A stretch of DNA of 63,961 bases from 73-13 sp035556075 (GCA_035556075.1 DATMFQ010000050.1:1-63961), one strand, 5' to 3'. Shown: positions 31,363 through 40,530, numbered from the stretch's first letter. Made by a program: numbers and translations. Notes: a model not told the origin generated them from the letters alone.

Positions 31363-34035
31363 ATGGCCACGCTGCGCTCGCCCGTCGCCGATGTCGCGGT
31401 GCGCCTCCGGGTCGACCCCGAGCAAGGGCTGACGGCGGAGGATGCCGCGGTGCGACTGGTCGAGCACGGTCCGAATGCGTTGCCACCCCCGCCGCGACTG
31501 TCAGTCGGCGCTGTTGCGATCGCTGTGCTGCGCAGCCCCATGGTCCTCATGCAGGCAGGCGTCGTCGTCGCCTCGTTCGTCCTCGGGAACGTGCTCCTGG
31601 CCGTCGTGCTCCTCGTCCTCGTCGGCGTGAACCTCACGCTCGCAGTGCGACAGGAGCTCGGGGCCCGACGTGCGGTCGACGCCCTCGCGGGCGCGCAGAC
31701 CATGGCCGTGCGGGTGCTCCGCGACGGTGCGATGCAGCGCATCGATGCCCAGGGGCTCGTGCCGGGCGACGTCGTGCTGCTCGAGGCGGGCGACGAAGTC
31801 CCCGCGGACGGGCGGGTCCTCGCGGCCGCCGCACTCGAAGTGCAGGAGGCCGCGCTCACCGGCGAGAGCGTGCCCGTGCCGAAGCAGGCTGGACCGCTCG
31901 AGATGGACGAACCGCCCCTGGCGGAGCGCGCGAACATGCTGCACTCCGGCACGGACGTTGTGCGCGGCACCGCCCGGCTCCTCGTCACCGCGACCGGCAG
32001 CACGACGGAGATCGGGCGCATCGCCGGACTGCTCAACCGCGTCGAGCGGCGCGTCTCACCACTCACGGCCGAGCTGCAGCGGCTCGTCACGGTCTTCAGC
32101 GTGCTCGCCTGGGCGGTCGTCGCGCTCATCGTCGCGATCGGCCTGGTGCGGGGCTTGCCGGTCGAGCAATTGCTGCTGCTGGCGATCTCGGTTGCGGTGT
32201 CGGCGATTCCCAGCGGCATGCCCACATTCGTCCAGGTCATCCTCGCGTCCGCGGCCGGCCGCCTTGCCGCACGGCACGCCGTCGTCAAGGACCTCGGTGA
32301 CGTCGAGACCCTCGGTGCGACCTCGCAGATCGTCACCGACAAGACCGGCACGCTCACGCGCAACGAGATGATGGTGCGCGCCGTCGTGCTGGGCGGCGAC
32401 CGCTTCACGGTCGAGGGTGATGGCTATGCGCGCACCGGTCGAATCCTCGCGCCCGCCGGGGTCGAGGTGCCCGACCTCACCGCGATCGGCTACGCGCTCT
32501 GCCTCGTTTCCGACGCGACGGTCTCGGCTGACGGCGAGGTCGTCGGCGACCCGACGGAGGCCGCCATGGTGGTGCTCGCGGGCAAGCTTGGCATCGATGA
32601 GACGCTGACCCGCGCGGCCTACCCGCGGCTGGCCGAGCAGCCCTTCGACTCCGAGCTCAAATTCATGGCGACCTGGCATCGGGTGCCGTGGCAGGGCGCC
32701 GATCGGGTCGTCGGCCTCGTCAAGGGAGCGCCTGATGTCATCCTCGCCCGCTCGAGCGCGGACGCCGCGACGCGGACCGCGCTGCTCGCGCGCAACGAGG
32801 AGCTTGCCGCCGATGGCCTCCGGGTCCTCGCCCTCGCGATGCGCGTCGAGGACGACACCGCGCTGTCGGGCATCCAAGCCGACCCACTCGCCGCTGTCGA
32901 GGGCCTCGACGTCGTCGCACTCATCGGCATGATCGACCCGCTGCGGCCGAGCACCGCCGCGGCGGTCGCTGAGGCGCGCGCGGCCGGCATCGACGTGCGG
33001 ATGGCAACCGGCGACCACGCGATCACCGGCGCCGCGATCGGTCGGGAGCTCGGTCTCGGCGCTGGCGCCATCACGGGTGCCGAGTTCCAGTCGCTGAGCG
33101 ACGCGGAGCTTGCCGAGCGGCTCGACGAGCTGCATGTCATCGGCCGGTCGACCCCGGACGACAAGCTCCGACTCGTGCGCGCGCTCCAGGCCCGCGGCGA
33201 GGTCGTCGCGATGACTGGTGACGCCGTCAACGACGCGGCGGGTATCAAGGCCGCCGATGTCGGCGTCGCGATGGGCAGCGGGGCCGAGGTGACGAAGCAG
33301 GCGGCGCGAGTCATCCTCACCGACGACGACTTCGGCTCGCTCATCGCCGGGATCCGCGACGGCCGGGGGACCTACGATCGGATCGTCGCGTATGTCGGGT
33401 TTCAGACGACGACGCTCGTGGCGCTCGTGCTCCTGTATCTCGCTGCCTCCGCATTCGACATCGGCGGTGGCGAGGTCATGCCGCCGCTCATGGTCGTGAC
33501 GATCGCCTTCGTCTACGCGACCCTGCCGGTCATCATGATCGTCAACGACCGACCGGCCGCCGACCTCATGTCCCGACGACCGCGCGACATCCGGAGGCCG
33601 CTCGCCTCGCCGGCGGCGCTGGCTCGCTGGGGCCTCTGGGGTGCGGTGCTCTTCGGCGCCGGGCTGGTGGCGCTCCGCCTCGCCCCGGACGAGCCAAGCG
33701 CGGAAGGCGGATCGACGGCCGCGACCATGGTGTTCGCGACCCTCGCGATCGGCATGACGCTGGCGGGTCTGTCGTGGCGCCGTACGACGGAGGCAGGGTG
33801 GCGCGCACCGTTCTGGCCGCCGCTGCTCTGGGCCGTCGCGCCGCTGGTCGTCCTGCTGCTGTCGACCGAGCTGAGCGCCCTTCACGAGTTGCTCGGCACG
33901 GTGCGGCTCACCCCCGAGCAGTGGTTGGCCTGTGCCCTGCTCGGGCTCACCCTCCCCGCGGTGATCGAGGTGACGAAGGCCATCCGACGGCTGCTCGAGC
34001 GGCACCGGCCTGCCTCGCCCGCATGGGAGGATTGA
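31363..34035 (+). CDS. cation-translocating P-type ATPase
   Basis: This 890-residue P2-like ATPase has an N-terminal cation-ATPase domain, TGES in the actuator domain, DKTGTLTRNEM in the phosphorylation domain, KGAPDVILAR in the nucleotide domain, and GDAVNDAAGIKAADVGVAMG at the hinge. It has about ten membrane helices. The ion site is unusual. The helix 4 motif PEGLP of Ca2+ pumps reads PSGMP, and the helix 6 TDGLPA motif is replaced by YATLPV, so the usual acidic ligands are absent. The substrate cannot be predicted. It lies between aroE and aroC with gaps of 1 and 3 bp, apparently inserted into the aro operon. Confidence 0.92.
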   Translation: MATLRSPVADVAVRLRVDPEQGLTAEDAAVRLVEHGPNALPPPPRLSVGAVAIAVLRSPMVLMQAGVVVASFVLGNVLLAVVLLVLVGVNLTLAVRQELGARRAVDALAGAQTMAVRVLRDGAMQRIDAQGLVPGDVVLLEAGDEVPADGRVLAAAALEVQEAALTGESVPVPKQAGPLEMDEPPLAERANMLHSGTDVVRGTARLLVTATGSTTEIGRIAGLLNRVERRVSPLTAELQRLVTVFSVLAWAVVALIVAIGLVRGLPVEQLLLLAISVAVSAIPSGMPTFVQVILASAAGRLAARHAVVKDLGDVETLGATSQIVTDKTGTLTRNEMMVRAVVLGGDRFTVEGDGYARTGRILAPAGVEVPDLTAIGYALCLVSDATVSADGEVVGDPTEAAMVVLAGKLGIDETLTRAAYPRLAEQPFDSELKFMATWHRVPWQGADRVVGLVKGAPDVILARSSADAATRTALLARNEELAADGLRVLALAMRVEDDTALSGIQADPLAAVEGLDVVALIGMIDPLRPSTAAAVAEARAAGIDVRMATGDHAITGAAIGRELGLGAGAITGAEFQSLSDAELAERLDELHVIGRSTPDDKLRLVRALQARGEVVAMTGDAVNDAAGIKAADVGVAMGSGAEVTKQAARVILTDDDFGSLIAGIRDGRGTYDRIVAYVGFQTTTLVALVLLYLAASAFDIGGGEVMPPLMVVTIAFVYATLPVIMIVNDRPAADLMSRRPRDIRRPLASPAALARWGLWGAVLFGAGLVALRLAPDEPSAEGGSTAATMVFATLAIGMTLAGLSWRRTTEAGWRAPFWPPLLWAVAPLVVLLLSTELSALHELLGTVRLTPEQWLACALLGLTLPAVIEVTKAIRRLLERHRPASPAWED

Positions 34036-34038
34036 GGC

Positions 34039-35232
34039 ATGCTGCGCTGGCTGACCGCGGGAGAATCGCACGGACCCGAGCTGATCGCCGTCCTCGAGGG
34101 GCTGCCGGCGGGTGTCCCGGTGCTGCCGGAGGACATCCAGGCAGACCTCAAGCGACGCACCCTCGGCTACGGGCGCGGGGCGCGGCAGACCTTCGAGCAG
34201 GACGAGCTCACCATCTCTGGGGGCATCCGCTTCGGCCGCACGATGGGATCGCCCGTCGCGCTGCGCATCGGCAACACGGAGTGGCCGCGCTGGGTCGACG
34301 TCATGAGCGCGACACCGGTCGACCCGACGACGCTGCCGAAGGGCCGCGGCGCACCGCTGACGCGGCCACGACCCGGCCACGCCGACCTGATCGGCATGCA
34401 GAAGTACGACTTCCCGGAGGCGCGGAACGTGCTCGAGCGCGCGTCCGCGCGGGAGACCGCCGCCCGGGTCGCGCTCGGGGCGGTGGCCCGCGCATTCCTC
34501 GGCGAGCTCGGGATTCGTCTCGTCAGCCACACGCTCGCGATCGAGACGGTCCGTGTCCCGGATGATTACGCCTACCCCCGCCCGGAGGACGTCGCACGAC
34601 TCGACGCTGACCCGCTGCGCTGCACCGACCCGACGACCTCGGCCGCGATGGTCGAGCGCATCGACCGGGCACACGGCGAGGCCGACACACTCGGCGGTGT
34701 CGTCGAGGTGCTCGCCTACGGTCTCCCGCCGGGGATCGGGTCGTACACCCACTGGGACCGCCGACTCGACGCGCAGCTCGCCGCGGCGATCATGGGGATC
34801 CAGGCGATCAAGGGTGTCGAGATCGGTGACGGCTTCGAGACGTCGCGGCGGCCCGGCTCGGCCGCGCATGACGAGATGGTGCGTGCCGTAGACGGCATCG
34901 AGCGCGTCACGGATCGCGCCGGCGGCACTGAGGGCGGTATGTCGACCGGGACCGTGCTGCGGGTACGCGCTGCGATGAAGCCCATCTCGACCGTGCCGCG
35001 AGCGCTGCGGACCGTCGATGTCGCCAGCGGCGACGCCGCCGAGGCCCACCACCAGCGCTCCGATGTCTGCGCCGTCCCGGCGGCGGGCGTCGTCGCGGAG
35101 GCGATGGTCGCGCTCGTGCTGGCGAATGCGGTGCTCGAGAAATTCGGCGGCGACTCGGTCGGCGAGACGAAGCGCAACCTGGATGCCTACCTCGCGGCGA
35201 TCCCGGACGCGCTCCGCACGATCGGCGACTGA
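34039..35232 (+). CDS. aroC: chorismate synthase
   Basis: Converts EPSP to chorismate using reduced FMN. The 397-residue protein has all three family signatures: GESHGPELIAVLEGLPAG at the start, RPGHADLIGMQKYDFPEARNVLERASARE in the middle, and RSDVCAVPAAGVVAEAM near the C-terminus. It lies 3 bp after the ATPase gene and 3 bp before aroK. Confidence 0.96.
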   Translation: MLRWLTAGESHGPELIAVLEGLPAGVPVLPEDIQADLKRRTLGYGRGARQTFEQDELTISGGIRFGRTMGSPVALRIGNTEWPRWVDVMSATPVDPTTLPKGRGAPLTRPRPGHADLIGMQKYDFPEARNVLERASARETAARVALGAVARAFLGELGIRLVSHTLAIETVRVPDDYAYPRPEDVARLDADPLRCTDPTTSAAMVERIDRAHGEADTLGGVVEVLAYGLPPGIGSYTHWDRRLDAQLAAAIMGIQAIKGVEIGDGFETSRRPGSAAHDEMVRAVDGIERVTDRAGGTEGGMSTGTVLRVRAAMKPISTVPRALRTVDVASGDAAEAHHQRSDVCAVPAAGVVAEAMVALVLANAVLEKFGGDSVGETKRNLDAYLAAIPDALRTIGD

Positions 35233-35235
35233 GCG

Positions 35236-35751
35236 GTGGGCGCGATCGTCGTGCTCATCGGCGCCCCGGGCGCGGGGAAGACGAAAACGGGCAAACGGGT
35301 CGCCCGCGCCCTCGGCGTGCCGCACATCGACACCGACAAGGTCATCGCCGCGGCCCACGGCCCGGTGACGGAGATCTTCGCGACGCAGGGGGAGGCGCGA
35401 TTCCGGGAGCTCGAGCGGGAGGCGGTCGCCGAGGCGCTTGAGCAGGACGCCGTCGTGTCGCTCGGTGGCGGCGCGGTGCTCGATGCGCGGACGCGGGAGG
35501 CACTCAAAGGCCACCCGGTCGTCCAGCTCACGGTCTCGGAGTCGGGGATCCTCGAGCGGCTCGCCGAGGCCGGCCCCGAGGCGATCCAGAAGCGCCCACT
35601 GCTGCGGGACGGCGGCCCCGAGGCGTGGCAGCGCCTCGTCGCCGAGCGGCAACCCATCTACGACGAGGTCGCGACGACGACGATCGACACCTCGCATCGA
35701 CCGTTCGATCTCGTCGCCGAGGAGGTGCTCGCATGGCTGCGGAGTCGATGA
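35236..35751 (+). CDS. aroK: shikimate kinase
   Basis: Phosphorylates shikimate at O3. The 171-residue P-loop kinase has Walker A IGAPGAGKTKTGK, the shikimate-binding Asp in HIDTDKVI, the RFRELE motif and LGGGAVLDARTRE. A lid with RPLLRDGG follows. The GTG start lies 3 bp after aroC; the end overlaps aroB. Confidence 0.94.
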   Translation: MGAIVVLIGAPGAGKTKTGKRVARALGVPHIDTDKVIAAAHGPVTEIFATQGEARFRELEREAVAEALEQDAVVSLGGGAVLDARTREALKGHPVVQLTVSESGILERLAEAGPEAIQKRPLLRDGGPEAWQRLVAERQPIYDEVATTTIDTSHRPFDLVAEEVLAWLRSR

Positions 35752-36854
35752 AGGCCGAGCCGACCGTCATCGAGGTCGCGGGGGAGCGGCCGTACCAGGT
35801 GCTCGTCGGGCGTGGCTTGTTCGGGCGCCTGCCGGCGGCACTCGGGCCGGAGGTCGCGAAGGCGCTCATCATCCACCCGCCGACGCTCGGCCCCGTCGCG
35901 GAGGCGATGCGCGCCTCGCTCGCGGCGGCGACGAGCATCGAGGTGCTGCTCGCGGAGATCCCGGATGCCGAGCCGGCCAAGCGGGTCGAGGTCGCCGCAT
36001 TCTGCTGGGAGGTCCTCGGCAAATCCGACTTCACGCGCACCGACGCGATCATCGGTCTCGGGGGTGGGGCGGCGACGGACCTCGCGGGCTTCGTCGCGGC
36101 GACCTGGCTGCGCGGTATCGCGGTCGTGCAGGTACCGACGAGCGTCCTCGGCATGGTCGACGCGGCGATCGGCGGCAAGACCGGCATCAACACGGCGGAG
36201 GGCAAGAACCTGGTCGGCGCGTTCTGGGCGCCCCGCGCCGTGCTCTGCGACCTCGACCTGCTCAGCACGCTGCCGCGGAACGAGCTGCTCACCGGGTATG
36301 CCGAGATCGTCAAGTGCGGCTTCATCCAGGACCCCCGCATCCTCGAGCTCATCGAGACGGACACGGCGCGCGCGACCGACCCCACGACCGCCGTATTTCG
36401 CGAATGCGTCGAGCGCGCGATCGCGGTGAAGGCCCGGGTGGTCGGTGAGGACTTCACCGAGCAGGGCTTGCGGGAGATCCTCAATTACGGCCACACCCTC
36501 GGTCACGCGATCGAGCACACGGAGCGCTACCTGTGGCGGCACGGGGCGGCGGTGTCGATCGGCATGGTCTTCGCCGCGGAACTGTCCCGCATGACCCGCG
36601 GCCTCTCCGACGACGCCGTCGAGCGCCACCGCCGCATTCTCGGATCCCTCGGTCTGCCGACCACCTATCCGGGGGACCGCTGGGCACACCTGCTCGGCAT
36701 CATGCGGCGCGACAAGAAGGCGCGGGGGGCGATGCTGCGCTTCATCGGGCTCGATGAGGTCGGCCGACCGGTGACGATCGAGGGGCCGGAAGAGTCGCTG
36801 CTCTTCGCCGCCTATCAGAACATCGCCGAGGACGACGACGAGGGCCATCCCTAG
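35733..36854 (+). CDS. aroB: 3-dehydroquinate synthase
   Basis: Second step of the shikimate pathway, NAD- and metal-dependent. The 373-residue protein has IIGLGGGAATDLAGFVAATW, VPTSVLGMVDAAIGGKTG and the metal-binding NYGHTLGHAIEH. ATG 35733 is preferred because GAGGAGG lies 7 nt upstream; it overlaps aroK by 19 bp. ATG 35748 would overlap by 4 bp. The TAG stop starts the next -10 box. The usual neighbours efp and nusB are not here, which suggests a local rearrangement. Confidence 0.94.
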   Translation: MAAESMKAEPTVIEVAGERPYQVLVGRGLFGRLPAALGPEVAKALIIHPPTLGPVAEAMRASLAAATSIEVLLAEIPDAEPAKRVEVAAFCWEVLGKSDFTRTDAIIGLGGGAATDLAGFVAATWLRGIAVVQVPTSVLGMVDAAIGGKTGINTAEGKNLVGAFWAPRAVLCDLDLLSTLPRNELLTGYAEIVKCGFIQDPRILELIETDTARATDPTTAVFRECVERAIAVKARVVGEDFTEQGLREILNYGHTLGHAIEHTERYLWRHGAAVSIGMVFAAELSRMTRGLSDDAVERHRRILGSLGLPTTYPGDRWAHLLGIMRRDKKARGAMLRFIGLDEVGRPVTIEGPEESLLFAAYQNIAEDDDEGHP

Positions 36855-36857
36855 ACT
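36852..36857 (+). promoter_or_regulatory. -10 box TAGACT of the HIT-phoH operon, overlapping the aroB stop
   Basis: TAGACT lies 6 nt before ATG 36864. Its TAG is the aroB stop codon. Confidence 0.6.
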
Positions 36858-36863
36858 GGAGCC

Positions 36864-37220
36864 ATGCCGAGCATTTTCGAACGGATCATCGCCCGGGAGC
36901 TCCCCGCGGACATCCTCTACGAGGACGAGCGGGTCATCGCGCTCCGCGACATCGCGCCGCGGGCACCCGTGCACCTGCTCGTCGTGCCGAAGACCGCGGA
37001 GTACGTCAATGTCGTCGATCTCGCGGCAGCCGACCCCGTGCTCCTGGCGCATGTCGTCGCGGTCGCGAAGTCGCTCGCGGCCGAGCACACCGGGGGCGAG
37101 TTCCGACTCGTCTTCAACACGGGCGCCCGGGCCGGCCAGTCCGTCTTCCACGTGCACGCCCACGTGCTCGGCACCGCCGACGGCTCGACGCTGAATGAGG
37201 ACACGCTTGGCGAGTTCTGA
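36864..37220 (+). CDS. HIT family protein (HinT-like)
   Basis: This 118-residue histidine-triad nucleotide hydrolase has the motif HVHAHVLG near residue 98 and the N-terminal SIFERIIARELPADILYEDE. HinT-type enzymes hydrolyse nucleoside phosphoramidates. It heads the HIT-phoH-ybeY-corC-era group. phoH overlaps its 3' end by up to 26 bp. Confidence 0.93.
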   Translation: MPSIFERIIARELPADILYEDERVIALRDIAPRAPVHLLVVPKTAEYVNVVDLAAADPVLLAHVVAVAKSLAAEHTGGEFRLVFNTGARAGQSVFHVHAHVLGTADGSTLNEDTLGEF

Positions 37221-38211
37221 GTCCCCGGGACTGTCGGAGGCCTCCACCGAGATCGAGGTCGATGGCGTCGCGATGGTGCGACTGCTCGGCCCGCAGGACC
37301 GACTGCTGCGCGCGATCGAGCGGCAGGTGCCCGCCGTGCGCGTCTCGGTGCGGGGCAATCTGGTGCGGCTCGCCGGTGAGGCCGGCGATGTCGCGCTCGC
37401 CCGGGCGCTCGTGCAGGAGCTCATCTCGATGGTGCGTGACGGCATCGAGCTCGACGAGCTCGGCGTCACGACGAGCAAGCGCGTCCTCGAGGAGGGGGGC
37501 ACGCCGTCACTGGCGCTCGGCGAGGCGATCCTCACGAGTCGCGGTCGCACGATCCGGGCGAAGACACCGGGGCAGCGCGCCTACGTCGAGGCGATCGATC
37601 AGCACACCGTTGTCTTCGGCATCGGCCCCGCCGGCACCGGCAAGACCTACCTCGCGATGGCGAAAGCGGTGCAGGCGCTGCAGCGCAAGGAGGTCGATCG
37701 GCTCATCCTCAGTCGGCCGGCCATCGAGGCGGGGGAGCGACTCGGCTTCCTCCCGGGCACCCTCACTGACAAGATCGACCCCTACCTCAGACCCCTCTAC
37801 GACGCGCTGAACGAGATGCTCGACCCGGAGGTCGTGCCGAAGCTGCTGGCGACCGGGGTCGTCGAGGTCGCGCCGCTCGCTTATATGCGCGGCCGCACCC
37901 TCAACAACTCGTTCGTCATCCTCGACGAGGCGCAGAACACCTCACCCGAGCAGATGAAGATGTTCCTCACCCGCCTCGGCTTCGGCTCGAAGATGGTCGT
38001 CACCGGGGACATCACGCAGGTCGACCTGCCGGCGGGGGCGAGTGGGCTCCGGCTCGTGACCGAGATCCTTGACGACATCGATGACATTGCCTTCGCCCGA
38101 CTCGGCTCCGAAGACGTCGTCCGGCACTCCCTCGTCGGCCGCATCGTCGACGCCTACACCGCCTACGATGCGAAGCAGCAGGCGAAACGCCACTCCGGAG
38201 GACGCGCATGA
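37195..38211 (+). CDS. PhoH-like ATPase
   Basis: This 338-residue PhoH-family ATPase (E. coli YbeZ type) is thought to work with YbeY in RNA metabolism. An N-terminal KH-like region (about 20-95) precedes the ATPase domain with Walker A GIGPAGTGKTYLAMAKAV, RPAIEAGERLGFLPG and Walker B FVILDEAQNTS. ATG 37195 overlaps the HIT gene by 26 bp. TTG 37207 is a serious alternative because GAGGA lies just upstream. It overlaps ybeY by 4 bp. Confidence 0.93.
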   Translation: MRTRLASSESPGLSEASTEIEVDGVAMVRLLGPQDRLLRAIERQVPAVRVSVRGNLVRLAGEAGDVALARALVQELISMVRDGIELDELGVTTSKRVLEEGGTPSLALGEAILTSRGRTIRAKTPGQRAYVEAIDQHTVVFGIGPAGTGKTYLAMAKAVQALQRKEVDRLILSRPAIEAGERLGFLPGTLTDKIDPYLRPLYDALNEMLDPEVVPKLLATGVVEVAPLAYMRGRTLNNSFVILDEAQNTSPEQMKMFLTRLGFGSKMVVTGDITQVDLPAGASGLRLVTEILDDIDDIAFARLGSEDVVRHSLVGRIVDAYTAYDAKQQAKRHSGGRA

Positions 38212-38669
38212 CCGTCGAGATCAACAACGAGTCCGGTGTGCCCGTCGCCGAGGCTGCCGTGCAGCGGCTCATCGGGCATGTCCTCGATGAGCTCCACGTC
38301 CACCCCGAGGCGGAGGTCGCGGTCGTCTTCGTCGACGAGGGCGCCATGGAGGCCCTTCACGTGCAGTGGATGGATGAGCCGGGGCCGACCGACGTGCTCA
38401 GCTTCCCCATGGACGAGCTGCGTCCCGGCACCGAGGACGAGCCGACCCCCGCCGGGCTCCTCGGCGACATCGTCGTGTGTCCGCAGGTCGCGCACGCCCA
38501 GGCGGAGACCGCCGGCCACAGCCCGGCCGACGAGATCCTGCTGCTCGTGTGCCACGGGCTCCTGCACCTGCTTGGCTTCGACCACGGCGAGCCCGAGGAG
38601 GAGCGCGAGATGTTCGACCTGCAGCGCGACCTGCTCGTCGGTTTCGCCCTCGCCGAGCGAAAGCGCTAG
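38208..38669 (+). CDS. ybeY: endoribonuclease YbeY
   Basis: Metal-dependent RNase needed for 16S rRNA 3' maturation and ribosome quality control. The 153-residue protein carries the zinc motif HGLLHLLGFDH near residue 119 and the preceding TDVLSFPMDE. The ATG overlaps the phoH stop (ATGA). Confidence 0.95.
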   Translation: MTVEINNESGVPVAEAAVQRLIGHVLDELHVHPEAEVAVVFVDEGAMEALHVQWMDEPGPTDVLSFPMDELRPGTEDEPTPAGLLGDIVVCPQVAHAQAETAGHSPADEILLLVCHGLLHLLGFDHGEPEEEREMFDLQRDLLVGFALAERKR

Positions 38670-38671
38670 CG

Positions 38672-39547
38672 GTGTCCGATCCACGAGGCTGGCAGCGGAT
38701 CACCGACCCGATCGGCCGCCTCCTGCTCCGCCTCGGTGCCACGCTCCGCATGGGCTCACGCGAGCAGGGCGTCCAGCTTGTGTCGGTCGTCGACGAGGCG
38801 GCCGAGCAGGAGGTCCTCGAGGACGAGACGCAGGAGCTCATCCACTCGGTCTTCGAATTCGGTGAGACTGTCGTCCGCGAAGTCATGGTGCCCCGCACGG
38901 ACATGATCACGATCGAGGGTGAGGCGGACGTCGAGGCGGCCGCTGATCGCTTCATCGCCAGCGGCGTGTCCCGGATGCCCGTGGTCGGGGAGGACTCCGA
39001 TGACATCCTCGGTGTGCTCCACCTGCGGGACATCCTGCGGGTCGAGCAGCGCACCGCACTCGAGCTCGCGCGGCCCGCCGCATTCGTCCCGGAATCGCAG
39101 AAGGCCGATGAGCTGCTGCGGCAGATGCAGCGGGAGCGATTCCACCTCGCGCTCGTCGTCGACGAGTACGGCGGGATCGCCGGCCTCGTCACGATGGAGG
39201 ACCTCATCGAAGAACTTGTCGGGGAGATCTCGGACGAGCACGACCGCGACGCCCCAGAGCTCGTCGAGCTGCCCGACGGTCGGGTGCGGGTCGCCGCGCG
39301 ATACAACATCGAGGACCTCGGTGAGCACTTCGGGCTCGAGCTCGAGGACGACGAGGTCGACTCCATCGGCGGACTGCTCGCAAAGGCCCTCGGTCGCGTG
39401 CCGATCCCGGGCGCGCAGGCGTCCGTGAGCGGGCTCGTCCTCACCGCCGAGCGGGTCGAGGGCAAGCGACTCAAGACCGTGCTCGTCGAGCGGGACGAGG
39501 CGCTCGTGGCGGCCGAGGCGGCCTTCCCGCCCGAGGAGCGGCGATGA
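38672..39547 (+). CDS. CorC/HlyC-type CBS domain protein without the membrane domain
   Basis: This 291-residue protein starts two bases after ybeY. It holds the conserved region ELIHSVFEFGETVVREVMVPRTDM, two CBS domains (about 70-190, with SRMPVVGED and DEYGGIAGLVTMEDLIEELVGEI) and a CorC_HlyC domain (from about 210, GRVRVAARYNIEDLGEHFG). Actinobacterial relatives here usually have an N-terminal DUF21 membrane domain of about 180 residues. It is missing, leaving only the linker-like RITDPIGRLLLRLG. The result resembles soluble E. coli CorC/YbeX, also encoded beside ybeY. It overlaps era by 4 bp. Confidence 0.85.
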   Translation: MSDPRGWQRITDPIGRLLLRLGATLRMGSREQGVQLVSVVDEAAEQEVLEDETQELIHSVFEFGETVVREVMVPRTDMITIEGEADVEAAADRFIASGVSRMPVVGEDSDDILGVLHLRDILRVEQRTALELARPAAFVPESQKADELLRQMQRERFHLALVVDEYGGIAGLVTMEDLIEELVGEISDEHDRDAPELVELPDGRVRVAARYNIEDLGEHFGLELEDDEVDSIGGLLAKALGRVPIPGAQASVSGLVLTAERVEGKRLKTVLVERDEALVAAEAAFPPEERR

Positions 39548-40431
39548 CGCACCGCAGCGGGTTCGTCAGTTTCGTCGGCCGCCCGAACGTCGGCAAGTCG
39601 ACGCTCATGAATGCGCTGGTCGGCGAGAAGGTGGCGATCACGTCATCGAAGCCGCAGACGACGCGGCGAGCGATCCGCGGTGTCGTGACGGTGCCGCACG
39701 GCCAACTCGTGATCGTCGACACGCCCGGCCTGCACCGGCCGCGGACGCTGCTCGGGGAGCGGCTCAACGACCTCGTGCAGGCGACGCTCACGGATGTCGA
39801 CGTCATCGCATTCTGCGTCCCGGCGGATGAGAAGATCGGGCCGGGCGACCGCTACATCGTCGCGGAGCTCGCGAACTATCCGCGCGCCAAGCTCGTCGCG
39901 ATCGTCACGAAGATCGACAAGGTGCCGAAGGCCCGGGTCGCCGAGGCGCTCCTGGCCGTCGCCGAGCTCGCCGACTGGGCCGAGATCATCCCCGTGTCCG
40001 CGCTGACCCAGGAGCAGCTCGACGTCGTGCGCGACGAGCTCATCGCCCTGCTGCCCGAATCGCCGCCGCTCTACTCGCAGGAGACGCTGACGGAGGAGAG
40101 CGACGAGGCGCGCATCGCTGAGCTCATCCGGGAGGCAGCGCTCGAGGGGGTCGAGGACGAGCTCCCACACTCCCTCGCGGTGACGATCGTCGAGATGGTG
40201 GGGCGGGAGGATACCGGCATCACCGACGTCTATGCGGACGTCTGGGTCGAGCGCGATAGCCAGAAGGGCATCATCATCGGCAAGGGCGGCAGCCGCCTCC
40301 GCGAGATCGGCTCGCGCGCCCGCCCGGCGATCCAGCAGCTCCTCGGTACGAAGGTCTTCCTCTCGCTCCACGTCAAGGTCGCGAAGGAGTGGCAGCGGGA
40401 CCCGAAGCAGCTCGGGCGCCTCGGCTTCTGA
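39544..40431 (+). CDS. era: GTPase Era
   Basis: Essential GTPase of 30S assembly that binds the 3' end of 16S rRNA. The 295-residue protein has G1 GRPNVGKST, G3 IVDTPGLHRP, G4 IVTKIDK and G5 PVSAL. A C-terminal KH domain has IIIGKGGSRLREIGSRARP. The start overlaps the preceding gene (ATGA). Confidence 0.96.
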   Translation: MTHRSGFVSFVGRPNVGKSTLMNALVGEKVAITSSKPQTTRRAIRGVVTVPHGQLVIVDTPGLHRPRTLLGERLNDLVQATLTDVDVIAFCVPADEKIGPGDRYIVAELANYPRAKLVAIVTKIDKVPKARVAEALLAVAELADWAEIIPVSALTQEQLDVVRDELIALLPESPPLYSQETLTEESDEARIAELIREAALEGVEDELPHSLAVTIVEMVGREDTGITDVYADVWVERDSQKGIIIGKGGSRLREIGSRARPAIQQLLGTKVFLSLHVKVAKEWQRDPKQLGRLGF

Positions 40432-40460
40432 GGGTACGCCTCGGCCCGGCCATGCTCCGG

Positions 40461-40530
40461 ATGGCGGGTCGTTCACGCAGTGGCGGGCTTCAGGCGCCGT
40501 AGGCCCGCCACTGGGTGAATGCCCCGCTAT
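40461..40530. repeat. 70-bp imperfect inverted repeat between era and panD
   Basis: The inner arms TTCACGCAGTGGCGGGC (40472-40488) and GCCCGCCACTGGGTGAA (40503-40519) pair over 17 positions with one mismatch around a 14-nt loop. An outer stem pairs 40461-40468 with 40523-40530 across a 3x3 internal loop. It has no T tract. It may be a terminator or processing site for the era operon, or a mobile palindromic repeat. Confidence 0.8.

Noticed and set aside
32056..35697. Open frame of about 1200 codons on the minus strand across the ATPase, aroC and aroK genes
   Set aside because: It lies opposite well-identified genes, its product is low-complexity Arg/Asp/Leu-rich sequence with no recognisable domain, and long antisense frames are expected at this GC content.
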